Below are positions 8,434 through 20,679 of a stretch of 64,000 bases of DNA, piece by piece (position 1 is the stretch's first letter; each line of letters opens with the position of its first letter). The notes beneath the pieces are model-generated. The model made no database searches and was not told the origin of the DNA. It saw nothing but the letters and a program-made list of their open reading frames with translations. The stretch lies in the NCBI RefSeq assembly GCF_026262505.1, contig NC_067206.1:21005010-21069009 (forward strand), read 5' to 3'. The position numbers and the translations under genes were made by a program. This stretch comes from Trichomonas vaginalis G3 (taxonomy: Eukaryota > Parabasalia > Trichomonadida > Trichomonadidae).

Positions 8434-8646
8434 TCACTTCCACCATTTCGTCTTACGAAAGTTTAATTGTATGATTAAATACTTGGCCATTCTAATATTC
8501 ATCTTTTTGAAATCGATTTTGCTCAATAGGATATGTATTAAAATATTTTTCCAATGCATCCAATAAATTATCCTGCCATTTATTGATATATCAAGAAAGT
8601 CGTTTGTGTTTGTTTCTATCGGGGTAATACGATGTGAAAAGTGACA
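8434..8646 (-). pseudogene. Ubiquitin-specific protease-like fragment, M1
   Basis: In undamaged monomers this is a 71-residue open stretch with a stop and no ATG. It reads NDFLDISINGTDNLLDALEK, then PIEQNRFQKDEI and EWPKYLIIQLNF. This follows the order of the USP (peptidase C19) catalytic domain between the Cys and His boxes: a 'dfldlsl...l.eaL..yf' stretch, then 'lP..LiiqLkrF'. The active-site Cys and His boxes are absent. It is therefore a short piece of a probable host deubiquitinase gene, carried along in the monomer. In M1 small indels interrupt it. Confidence 0.5.
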
Positions 8647-8681
8647 AAAAATATACTATGATTTATATTTCATTGTATAAT

Positions 8682-8795
8682 AAAGTCGAGAAGGGAGTCC
8701 TAACCTTAAGAAAGGGCTCTCTTCTCACTTTCTGCTGCAATCTCACTCGAATGCGCTATATACTGCTTCTTTCATTAGAATAGTATATACGCGCA
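8682..8795. repeat. Junction hairpins M1/M2
   Basis: Two inverted repeats span the monomer boundary. The first (8682-8731) is the AAAGTCGAGAAG stem and the second (8752-8795) the GCGCGTATATAC stem. Both are eroded here by small deletions; the M3/M4 copy shows the intact form. Confidence 0.8.
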
Positions 8796-8962
8796 CAATA
8801 CCATGAAGTGCACTTGTCCCACTTTTAATGTTTCTCAAATGCAATGCGGAAGGATGCAATATAGTACTTGGGTATGTTGGATTATGTTAGGAAGGGAACA
8901 GGACAAATTTGCCACACGGCACTTTTTTTAAAAAAATTAATGAGCGGAGCGATACTCTGCTG

Positions 8963-9366
8963 CAGAGCCCAAGCTCCCAATCATTACGAAAGGAGCCTCA
9001 GGGCTCCTGAGAATCCATCAGCAGAGGCCTTTTCATTTGGCCTCTGCTGATCAAAGATTCGGCGAAGCCATTCTCGTCTCAGGAGCCCCAAGGCTCCCAA
9101 TCATTACGAAAGGGAGCCTCAGGCTCCTGAGAATCCATCAGCAGAGGCCTTTTCATTTGGCCTCTGCTGATCAAAGATTCGGCGAAGCCATTCTTCTCAG
9201 GAGCCCAAGGCTCCAATCATTACGAAAGGGAGCCTCAGGCTCCTGAGAATCCATCAGTAGAGGCCTTTTCATTTGGCCTCTGCTGATCAAAGATTCGGCG
9301 AAGCCATTCTTCGTCTCAGGAGCCCCAAGGCTCCCAATCATTACGAAAGGAGCCTCAGGGCCCTGA
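8963..9366 (+). repeat. 122-bp hairpin minisatellite, M2
   Basis: Four hairpin blocks, spacer order C, C, T as in M1. Several G or C bases are missing from short runs, so the repeats no longer have an exact 122-base period. Confidence 0.92.
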
Positions 9367-9645
9367 AACCTCTTTGAGAAGGTTTTCTTTAAGAAAACCT
9401 TCTCAAAGATGATTGTCAGCATTCACTCAAAATCTACCAAGAGTTTCAAAGTTTCAAATCTATCTGAAATGAAGCTTTGAATCTCTTGTATATCTAATTG
9501 TAGAGGTACCTTTCAAAATGTCTTCTATTGATTAAATTAATCAGTAAAAGTCATTTTGAAAAGTACATCTCTATAATTGCTATTGAGCATTCACTCGAAC
9601 CTTGGAGCTCTTGTGTAGTGCATGAAAACTCCAAGATTCTAGAAT
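9367..9645 (+). repeat. Palindrome cluster, M2
   Basis: The four palindromes described for M1 are present, with a few bases lost from the arms. Confidence 0.85.
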
Positions 9646-9746
9646 AAAACATATATCATAGACATAATTTCTTCAAATATAATTTAAGGTTATTTTTTAA
9701 AAAATTAGAACAGCGTAATTTAAGGTTATTGAAAAGTGACACTTGA

Positions 9747-10094
9747 CAAATTTATCCCGCACTCTTCAAAAATAAGGAAATTTTGATAAATATCCTCATC
9801 GCTATTATCATAAAAGATTCAATATCCCTTTCGATATTTAATGACAAATTTGAAAAGGTGTTTGAAATTCTTTCGGATTTTGTTGAATTTAACCCAAAAT
9901 TTATTATTAATTGTTTACAAGAAATTTTATTTAACTCTTCTTGTAAAGAAAACTTTGCCAATATTTTGAATGCATTTGAAAATTCCGAGCTTAGAATATA
10001 TTTGGATGAATGCGAAGATGAAATCGATCCTGAAATTTTTGACTCTCTCAAAAATATGTATTCAATTTTAAATGAATCTAATTCTCATCAATAA
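9747..10094 (+). pseudogene. Open fragment without start, M2
   Basis: Identical in translation to the M1 fragment. It is notable that this stretch escapes the deletions that affect the DNA on either side of it. Confidence 0.5.
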
Positions 10095-10616
10095 TAACAT
10101 ATGAATAAAAAATAAATGGATTTAATTTTTTTATCAGTTTCAATAGATTACAGTTATTTTTATTTTCTACAATATCTCATTACCAAATCGTTTTAACTCT
10201 TTGTATATCAAGAATAATAATAAGTGACCTGTAATAACCATACTCATAATGGATTAGACCTCAAATTATTTAAAATTCAATTCAATATTATTAAATTACA
10301 ATTTCTTTTATTCTAATAGATTTTAACTAGCCAATCATGATTACAAATATTGTAGCCTTCATTAACTCATAATATCGAAGAATATAACTTATATTCATGG
10401 ACAATTGTGATTAATTTCCAATAATATATAAAACCGACTCAAATTAATCATGTTGCATTAGCGCGCATCGATGCTCAATCTACCTGTAGTATTATAAGCT
10501 ATATATTCCTATTTTCAGCATTAAAATTGTGAATTACGTAATTTGTCATAGTTTTACGTAATTTTAATTTTTTTGATAAGAAAAAAATGACTTAAAAAAA
10601 CGAGATCACTCATAAT

Positions 10617-11153
10617 CTTTTTCTCAGAAAACTGCAGAGTATACAACAAATGTACTCAAACGTGCATTAAGCACAATACCTGGTCCCATTTCGCTCTATG
10701 GACCGATAATGGTACAAAAAATAAAGAAAAATTGCAAAAACGTTCCACTTTTTGAGAGGATGTTTTGCAAAATAATTTTATGGACATCTCTGGAAAGTTT
10801 CATTTCAGTTTGATAATATATCCACACCTATATAGAAGAGCCTTGCTGATTTGACCTGAAAGAGCGAAAGTTAGTTTTTGATTTGAAAACCCTGCAATTT
10901 AATATTGTTAAGGACTCAATGTAGAAATATGATATAATATCATGTAGAGATCAATCATCTTCCAAAAATCTTCTATGTATGAAAAAAAAATTTGCAAAAC
11001 GTACCTCTCAAGAAGTGGAACGTTTTGCACACTCTCGAAAATAAAACACAATTTCATTAATTATTATGCGAAAGGGAATTGAACATATTTTTATTCAACC
11101 AGATAATCCTCAGGCCAACAGATTTCGCAAAGAGAATTTCCCCAAACAGTAAG
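10617..11153 (+). pseudogene. Old integrase relic with insert, M2
   Basis: Same two integrase-core segments as in M1, separated by the MITE-like insert at 10732-11029, which is here about seven bases shorter. Broken. Confidence 0.55.
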
Positions 11154-12068
11154 ATTTTTCAAAAAAAAGAAATATAATGCGAAGAATTAAGATTAATCAC
11201 CGAAAAAACAACTGATTTTACTTACTTTAATGATTTTGAAGATATGCAAATTATCAGGAAGAAAGCTCAATATAACAAATAAAATAATATTCTAATTTGC
11301 AAGAATGGTTTAATGACTACGCACAAATACATAGCCTCATACATATCAACAAAGGTCTTGGTCTCCGAGTCTCAATTTCATCAGAAACCGCTATATGATA
11401 ACCAAGCTTACTCAGATCTACACATAAATACATAGCCTCATACATATCAACAAACTCTCTACTCTTAAGTTCCAATTCCCAAAATTTTATTTTTATATTT
11501 ATTGGCAAAAGGTAAAAGTTCCAAATTATCGTATCGTTAATTTTTAATTTGCTTTCAAATTATATTTTTTGTACTTACGTTCAATTTTTATTTTAATAAA
11601 TTATTATATTAAAATTTCGAAATATTCATAAATACATTCAATTCATATAATAATAGTCAATATCATCGTTTTGAGAAGATCAGATCCTACACAAAAACCA
11701 TGGAGAGGATTGTATTTTCAATGTATGCCTCTGGTCGAGCACTAAAAGCAAAAGCTAGACAGTTTTTAACCTGTATAATAAAAATGTATCATATATCTTT
11801 TGGAAAATAAAAACAAATTTTTATTTATTCAATATTATATAAAAAGGTGTTGATATTGCAGGTTTTTCAGTATGTTTTCCATCCCAATAAAACTCAATAT
11901 TAATCGATATATCTGAAAAATACGAGGTGTCAAAGTGGTGAATTTCACCTCACTTCGTTTTGCTCCATTAAATTGACTCAATTTCATCCCTTTGCTGAGA
12001 ATTTTGTATTTGGAGGATAATAATCTAAATAATTCGAAATATTTTTACAATAACTATCAGTGCTTGAT

Positions 12069-13463
12069 TTAATGTTTGAATTTGATTGCTTCAAATTGCG
12101 CAATTTTAAGTAATTCGGCGTCAGATGTTAATTTTTTGCAAGAAGAATTAAATATATATGTGGGATTTGGTATTGCGTTTGATGTTTTGTTTGTTAATTC
12201 GTTGGATAAGGCTTTATCTGGTTCCACGGATGAATACCATACTGATGCATTGACTTAATCACAAGCATCAATTAAAATTCTTACAATTTTTAACCTTGGT
12301 TTTGGGGTATTTGATAAATTATCTTGCTCATATGTGTAAAGCGGAACATATTTTAACCTGTTATTCTTTGATCTCAAAGATGCTGCACATCCTACATCAA
12401 ATAACTGGAGAACTACTGTGCAGTAAGCTGGAAATGTCAAGAGTTCAATTCTGAAGAGACTCAAAAGTTTGCAAGTAAAATAACTTACTCGGCTGATATG
12501 ATTATCACCGAATACGATATTATGCTGAGCTGCTGTGATAGCATCAAGACTTGAGCGATATCTCTGGATTTCGATAATAAAAGTTAAATTAAAGATATCC
12601 CATATCTTCTTTGTCATCCATCCATAAGATTGTCCTGTAAGGAATGCTCTCACGGAGCGGAGTTCCTGTGAACAATTTTATATTCCTGGAACAATAATAA
12701 ATGGTTTCATCCGGTATCCTTCAGAATTATATGGAAGATACTAGTAACAAGCACAAATTCATGCTCTTCTTTGGTTAAAGGAGGGTTGCTTTCAGTGCAG
12801 ATAACTTTGTAACGCTTTGATGAAGCAGAGATGTTTCATAAATACTCCACTTATTCCATGGATCAACTGCCGTATACTGAAATTAATGTAAGAAGTTAGC
12901 AACTGTTGCGTGTTACAGTACTTTGCTCGTTTTTCCTCATTTTCTTTTGAGCTTTTGATCTCAATGTTGAGATCAGAGCAAACTCTGTTTAACCATGATC
13001 TTGAGGGGAATATACTTCTAGCGAAGTAAACAATTCTTTTCCTCTTGTTGGAAATTCGTCTGGATGAACAAGGCCAGCTAGATATAAAGCTCTGCTGTAT
13101 CTATACTCCAGTAATTCGTAGGCAATCTGATAAGCTTCGATTACCTTTTCACATGCAAGACCTTTTGCTCTTTGATTGATTTCACCATAAAAATCAAGTA
13201 ATTCGACCTCTGAAAGATACGATGGTTCTCCACCATTACATGTGGTTGTCCATACATTTTCCGCAATTGTATGTCGCAACTCTGCAGTTATTGAATCATC
13301 GCGTTCCATGTGAAATTCATCTTTGTTATCAGTGTAGCACTTTTGTTTAGTCTTCTTTGAAGATTTTACGTTGAATACGAGACAAAACTGCTTTTTCTCA
13401 ATGAAGTTTACATTTGGCTTTAATGTAATTAAGACTTTTCATGTCACTTTTTGTAAAGTTCAT
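12069..13463 (-). pseudogene. Pogo-type transposase relic, M2
   Basis: Same arrangement of frames as M1. The MERDDSITAEL, FGDNHISR and VVLQLFDVG segments are all present, with additional small deletions. Confidence 0.63.
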
Positions 13464-14661
13464 TTTCGGTACGGAACAAATGCATATATTAATGCATTAA
13501 TTCTAAAAATTAAATTTTGTATTTTGAAAATTTCAAAGTTAAAAAAAATTGGACTAATATTATTCGTCTTCAAATGTACTATGCAAATTAAAGTTTTTGG
13601 GCTATGGATTCTGTGGATAAGATTATTGAAATTTTGGATGTTCCTCGAATTGGCCAGAGATTCGAGTGTCAATGCCTTGTTCCATAACATAGTAATTGTG
13701 TTTGTGACTGAGCATATTTTTCTAAAATATAGAGATTAAAATTGTAAAAATCTTCATTTAAGGAGTTCCTGTTAAATGATTGTGACTTGATTATATTTGT
13801 GTCGTTTTGGTAGTCTCTTTATTCGATTTTGATGAATTTATGTTCGAAATTCGGTATTTAACTAATAAGATTCAGAGTAAAACACTGGAAATCGGATATT
13901 CTCTATGCCAATGAACTGGACAATCTGTGTGTTTTGGGAGGAGAAATTCCAAATTTTTTTGAAATCCCGAAAATGAAGATCAACCCTTTATTTTTGATTA
14001 AGATATTTTACAATTTCAGATTTTTTTGAATACTTTTGATTCGGTTTTGTTAAAAGCATATCAGCTAACTTGTTTTAAAAATCACATATTTTTATGTGGT
14101 AAGACGAAATGATGGAAGTGAGGCATATCTCAATATTTTCACCAGATCTTCAGGCATTTAGCATGGATATATAATTGTTATCATGATTTGTATTTAGTAA
14201 TATTATTTAATCCAACTTATCAAAGCTAAACAAGATAAGAAATGCGTTTTAATTTTTTTTTCAAACAAAATTGAACAAAAAATACACTTAGAAGATATAT
14301 TTCTTTAAGTTATTTATAGTAATGGAAATAATATGGTATATCTATCATTAACATATAAGCAGATCATACCTCTCTTGTGCCATGCAATTATGAATTAAGA
14401 ATTTTGTAAATTCAACTGTATATAATAATCTTTTAATTGAAAAACATCATCAGACCAAGAGATGTTAATCATGTGCATCTAATATAATTGTTTTTGTCTA
14501 GTGTTGAAAACAGAAATTCATCAAAAGTGACACCTCAGAAAAGCTATAATATTGAATTTTTGGAACTTTTGATAGAGCACGTTTTTAAATATTAATTAAA
14601 GTAAATGTATATTTCGTAAAGATTCTTTTTAATAAAAAATAAAATTTTGAAGAAGAACACA

Positions 14662-16722
14662 AAATCTTCTGAAAAATAATATCACATAAACTCATATTAT
14701 TTTCTAATATATAACTATTTTATATAAAAATCAAATTCAATGATCTTAAAAGCGAAGGATAAACCTCAAAATTTACGAATATAATGAGTGGGAATATAAT
14801 GCTTATCTATCATAAAACCATATGAAATATCAATTTTTGCTTTACGCCTAATTTTTGACGACAATTAGCAAAAAATGTTAAATGTTAACACTCAGTCCAT
14901 TTGAATATGAAAAATAAAATTGACTTTGATTAAATGTTTTATTTATCATGCAATTCTTCTTGCGACCAAAGATTTGAATAAAAGTTCAAAAATAAGATAG
15001 CTTAAAAATAATATACGGTAGTGTTTACTAATAGATGAATAGTATATAAATTCTATTAAAATGGATTGATCCAAAAAATATATAAAATTTATCATAAATA
15101 AAATTGTTTAGAAGTCATTTAAAATGATGTAATTATTCAAATTTTGCTAAAACCCATTCCTCTTGATATATAACTCCCATTTTTGCATTTCTGGCTCGTA
15201 CCAAAATTTTGAAACTTCGAATAATTCGTTAGGAGTGTAATTACTATTCGTTTTGGATTAATATCGAGAGATAAATGTGGTGTATTGTTGTATTTTCAAT
15301 GAACTGCTGAACTGAGTCCTTGATTTGTTGAATATCATCCAACTCGTCTGGCAAAAACTTTTCTAAGCTTGCCACAGCGCTCCACCTTGCCGTTCTGTCT
15401 TGGCATATACGGCAAGGTGTGCTTCCAAACTATTCCGTTTCCTGCATAACCTGCCGAATTCACCGCGGTTTTCACCCCGTTATCGGTCCAGATGCAGTAA
15501 GGATAAACTCCTCTAAAAGTTTTCTTAAAATATTCGCTGTTGAGTTGGAAGACTTGTTTTCAATAATTTAGTTTTGAGAACTTTACGTGTCATATCATTC
15601 AATATGGCAAAGAATGGAAAAGAACATTACGTGAAGTAATGAATATCGCAGTGCCATATCAAATTCTTTGATATGGCACGATATTTGGTAGGTGATCTGC
15701 TGTTTGTAATCTCTTTTTGAAGATAAACCTGATTCCATCATAAATTTTTCCACTTGATGAGGCTTTATTTTTTGTAAATTGTCAAAAATTTGATCTTTTG
15801 TCAAATCTTCTATATTTTCAAATTCTTTTGCAATTTCTTCTTTTTCTTTCTCACAATCGGATTTTGAACAATATTTTGAAACCTTTTAATCAATAAATAA
15901 GTTTTTGAAATTCCTCCTTTATATTGTGAAACACAAGAATTAATTAATTGTTTTTGTTCAAATGTTGGTGGATTTGGTTTTCTGCCGCGACTAACTTTTG
16001 GTAATTCGATTTCTTGAAGTTGAAATGCTCTTCTTATTGTATTTTCGCAACATTCAATTTAATTTACCATTTTCCAATTCAACTTCCTTTCCCACACTTT
16101 TGTAATATTCACCTTCTTCTATTCTTCTTTTAGCTTCAAATAGCCATTCTCTGTTTATAGATTTGGCAGTAGTCATAAAAGTGGTCCTTCTTTTGTGATA
16201 AGATTCAAATTTGAATGTGGATGATAAATAAAAATCAAAAATAATTGTTATAATTTAAATGAAGAAGTAATTTAAAACGATTTTATTATGATCAAATTTT
16301 ATATATTTTTTTGGATCAAATCCATTTTAATAGAATTTATATACTATTCATCTATTAGTAAACACTACCGTATATTATTTTTTAAGCTATCTTATTTTTT
16401 GAACTTTTATTCAAATCTTTGTCGCAAGAAGAATTGCATGATAAATAAAAACATTTAATCAAAGTCAATTTTATTTTCATATTCAAATGGACTGAGTGTT
16501 AACATTTAACATTTTTGCTAATTGTCGTCAAAAATTAGGCGTAAAGCAAAAATTGATATTTCATATGGTTTTATGATAGATAAGCATTATATTCCCACTC
16601 ATTATATTCGTAAATTTTGAGTTTATCCTTCGCTTTTAAGATCATTGAATTTGATTTTTATATAAAATAGTTATATATTAGAAATAATATGAGTTTATGT
16701 GATATTATTTTTCAGAAGATTT
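14662..16722 (-). mobile_element. IS481/IS3-like transposon, M2 (disrupted)
   Basis: Both long terminal repeats and the gene are recognisable, but the element is about 28 bases shorter than in M1 through scattered small deletions. Confidence 0.75.
15133..16176 (-). pseudogene. Integrase, disrupted copy, M2
   Basis: The reading frame is broken several times, so no full integrase could be made if the sequence is right. Many of the differences are losses of one base of a short run, so consensus error is a serious alternative. Confidence 0.75.
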
Positions 16723-17093
16723 CATTCTATATGCCTATGAAAAGTACTCTCAAAACTAACTTTTCCTAATTATAATTAAATCTAGAATATTGTATTATGC
16801 TTAGTGTTATTTCATTTTTCTCATTCAATTTAGAATTTACAAATGTCAAAAATTGAGAGCTGTCACTTTTGATGAATTTCTGTTTATTACATAGCATTAA
16901 TAAAAAAATCATTTGTTCTGATTAATATTTATCCAATAATAATATATATTCATTTTGAATTTAATTAGCTTTTTTAAAGCTTAATATTTAATAATATTAT
17001 TATTCAACATTCTTAATAAAATAAGATATATGCTTTATGTCTAATATATGTTTTGTAGAAATTTCGAGGAAATATCAAGGTTTCAACATCACT

Positions 17094-17307
17094 TCACTTC
17101 CACCATTTCGTCTTACGAAAGTTTAATTGTATGATTAAATACTTGGGCCATTCTAATATTTCATCTTTTTGAAATCGATTTTGCTCAATAGGATATGTAT
17201 TAAAATATTTTCCAATGCATCCAATAAATTATCCGTGCCATTTATTGATATATCAAGAAAGTCGTTTTGTTTTGTTTCTATCGGGTAATACGATGTGAAA
17301 AGTGACA
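17094..17307 (-). pseudogene. USP-like fragment, M2
   Basis: Same DNA as the M1 fragment, with the WPKYLIIQLNF part clear and a small length change in the upstream part. Confidence 0.5.
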
Positions 17308-17341
17308 AAAATATACTATGATTTATATTTCATTGTATAAT

Positions 17342-17459
17342 AAAGTCGAGAAGGGAGTCCTAACCTTAAGAAAGGGCTCTCTTCTCGACTTTCTGCTGCA
17401 ATCTCACTCGAATTGCGCGTATATACTGCTTCTTTCATTAGAAGTATATATACGCGCAA
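17342..17459. repeat. Junction hairpins M2/M3
   Basis: First hairpin 17342-17392, second 17413-17459. The right arm of the second is shortened in the TAGTATATAC part. Confidence 0.85.
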
Positions 17460-17642
17460 CAATATGCCATGGCAAGTGCACTTGTCGCCACTTTTAATGT
17501 TTCTCAAATGCAATGCGGGAAGGAGTGGCAATATAGTACTTGGGTAGTTGTGGAGTTATGTGTTAGGAGAGGGAACAGGACAAATTTGCCACACGGCACT
17601 TTTTTTTAAAAAAAATTAATGGAGCGGAGCGATACTCTGCTG

Positions 17643-17939
17643 CAGGAGCCCCAAGGCTCCCAATCATTACGAAAGGGAGCCTCAGGGCTCCTGAGAATCC
17701 ATCAGCAGAGGCCTTTTCATTTGGCCTCTGCTGATCAAAGATTCGGCGAAGCCATTCTTCGTCTCAGGAGCCCCAAGGCTCCCAATCATTACGAAAGGGA
17801 GCCTCAGGGCTCCTGAGAATCCATCAGTAGAGGCCTTTTCATTTGGCCTCTGCTGATCAAAGATTCGGCGAAGCCATTCTTCGTCTCAGGAGCCCCAAGG
17901 CTCCCAATCATTACGAAAGGGAGCCTCAGGGCTCCTGAG
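17643..17939 (+). repeat. 122-bp hairpin minisatellite, M3
   Basis: Shortest array in the window: three hairpin blocks, spacers C, T. It equals the M1 type with one C repeat removed or the M5 type with one T repeat removed. Confidence 0.95.
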
Positions 17940-18219
17940 AAACCTCTTTGAGAAGGTTTTCTTTAAGAAAACCTTCTCAAAGATGATTGTCAGCATTCAC
18001 TCAAAATCTACCAAGAGTTTCAAAGTTTCAAATCTATCTGAAATGAAGCTTTGAATCTCTTGTATATCTAATTGTAGAGGTACCTTTTCAAAATGTCTTC
18101 TATTGATTAAATTTAATCAGTAAAAGTCATTTTGAAAAGGTACATCTCTATAATTGCTATTGAGCATTCACTCTTGGAACCTTGGAGCTCTTGTGTAGTG
18201 CATGAAAACTCCAAGATTC
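17940..18219 (+). repeat. Palindrome cluster, M3
   Basis: All four palindromes intact as in M1. Confidence 0.9.
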
Positions 18220-18326
18220 TAGAATAAAACATATATCATAGACATAATTTCTTCAAATATAATTTAAGGTTATTTTTTAAAAAATTAGAACAGCGTAATT
18301 TAAGGTTATTGAAAAGTGACACTTGA

Positions 18327-18674
18327 CAAATTTATCCCGCACTCTTCAAAAATAAGGAAATTTTGATAAATATCCTCATCGCTATTATCATAAAAGATTC
18401 AATATCCCTTTCGATATTTAATGACAAATTTGAAAAGGTGTTTGAAATTCTTTCGGATTTTGTTGAATTTAACCCAAAATTTATTATTAATTGTTTACAA
18501 GAAATTTTATTTAACTCTTCTTGTAAAGAAAACTTTGCCAATATTTTGAATGCATTTGAAAATTCCGAGCTTAGAATATATTTGGATGAATGCGAAGATG
18601 AAATCGATCCTGAAATTTTTGACTCTCTCAAAAATATGTATTCAATTTTAAATGAATCTAATTCTCATCAATAA
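18327..18674 (+). pseudogene. Open fragment without start, M3
   Basis: Translation identical to M1. Confidence 0.5.
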
Positions 18675-19205
18675 TAACATATGAATAAAAAATAAATGGA
18701 TTTAATTTTTTTATCAGTTTCAATAGATTACAGTTATTTTTATTTTCTACAATATCTCATTACCAAATCGTTTTAACTCTTTGTATATCAAAGAATAATA
18801 ATAAGTGACCTGTAATAACCATACTCATAATGGATTAGACCTCAAATTATTTAAAATGTCAATTCAATATTATTAAATTACAATTTCTTTTATTCTAATA
18901 GATTTTAACTAGCCAATCATGATTACAAATATTGTAGCCTTCATTAACTCATAATATCGAAGAATATAACTTATATTCATGGACAATTTGTGATTAATTT
19001 CCAATAATATATAAAACCGACTCAAATTAATCATGTTGGCATTAGCGCGCATCGATGCTCAATCTACCTGTAGTATTATAAGCTTATATTCCTATTTTTC
19101 AGCATTAAAATTGTGAATTACGTAATTTTGTCATAGTTTTACGTAATTTTAATTTTTTTTGATAAGAAAAAAATGACTTTAAGAAAAAACGAGATCACTC
19201 ATAAT

Positions 19206-19751
19206 CTTTTTCTCAGAAAACTGCAGAGTATACAACAAATGTACTCAAACGTGCATTAAGCACAATACCTGGTCCCCATTTCGCTCTATGGACCGATAAT
19301 GGTACAAAAAATAAAGAAAAATTGCAAAAACGTTCCCACTTTTTGAGAGGGATGTTTTGCAAAATAATTTTATGGACATCTCTGGAAAGTTTCATTTCAG
19401 TTTGATAATATATCCAACACCTATATAGAAGAGCCTTGCTGATTTGACCTGAAAGAGCGAAAGTTAGTTTTTTGATTTGAAAACCCTGCAATTTAATATT
19501 GTTAAGGACTCAATGTAGAAATATGATATAATATCATGTAGAGATCAATCATCTTCCAAAAATCTTCTATGTATGAAAGAAAAAAATTTGCAAAACGTAC
19601 CTCTCAAGAAGTGGGAACGTTTTGCACACTCTCGAAAATAAAACACAATTTCATTAATTATTATGCGAAAGGGGAATTGAACATATTTTTATTCAACCAG
19701 ATAATCCTCAGGCCAACAGATTTCGCAAAGAGAATTTCCCCAAACAGTAAG
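19206..19751 (+). pseudogene. Old integrase relic with insert, M3
   Basis: Same relic as in M1; insert at 19322-19626, 305 bases. Confidence 0.58.
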
Positions 19752-20679
19752 ATTTTTCAAAAAAAAGAAAATATAATGCGAAGAATTAAGATTAATCACC
19801 GAAAAAACAACTGATTTTACTTACTTTAATGATTTTGAAGATATGCAAATTATCAGGAAGAAAGCTCAATATAACAAATAAAATAATATTCTAATTTGCA
19901 AGAATGGGTTTAATGACTACGCACAAATACATAGCCTCATACATATCAACAAAGGTCTTGGGTCTCCGAGGTTCTCAATTTCATCAGAAACCGCTATATG
20001 ATAACCAAGCTTACTCAGATCTACACATAAATACATAGCCTCATACATATCAACAAAGGTCTCTCTACTCTTAAGTTCCAATTCCCAAAATTTTATTTTT
20101 ATATTTATTGGCAAAAGGTAAAAGTTCCAAATTATCGTATCGTTAATTTTTAATTTGCTTTCAAATTATATTTTTTGTACTTACGTTCAATTTTTATTTT
20201 TAATAAATTATTTATATTAAAATTTCGAAATATTCATAAATACATTCAATTCATATAATAATAGTCAATATCATCGTTTTGAGAAGATCAGATCCTACAC
20301 AAAAACCATGGAGAGGATTGTATTTTCAATGTATGCCTCTGGTCGAGCACTAAAAGCAAAAGCTAGACAGTTTTTAACCTGTATAATAAAAATGTATCAT
20401 ATATCTTTTTTGGAAAATAAAAACAAATTTTATTTATTCAATATTATATAAAAAGGTGTTGATATTGCAGGTTTTTCAGTATGTTTTCCATCCCAATAAA
20501 ACTCAATATTAATCGATATATCTGAAAAATACGAGGTGTCAAAGTGGTGAATTTCACCTCACTTCGTTTTGCTCCATTAAATTGACTCAATTTCATCCCT
20601 TTGCTGAGAATTTTTGTATTTGGAGGATAATAATCTAAATAATTCGAAATATTTGTTACAATAACTATCAGTGCTTGAT

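Larger units (their letters stand above)
1..8769 (+). repeat. Monomer M1
   Basis: Complete monomer used here as the reference for component positions. Its minisatellite has four hairpin blocks and spacer types C, C, T. The integrase is open. From about 8233 to its right end the sequence begins to carry the short deletions that mark M2. Confidence 0.95.
8770..17432 (+). repeat. Monomer M2, rich in short deletions
   Basis: Complete monomer of 8663 bases with the same minisatellite copy number as M1, yet roughly 100 bases shorter. The loss is spread over many one- to few-base deletions, densest at about 8770-11560 and 15000-16770, with few substitutions. This pattern fits an unpolished long-read consensus better than slow decay, though decay cannot be excluded. 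Confidence 0.93.
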
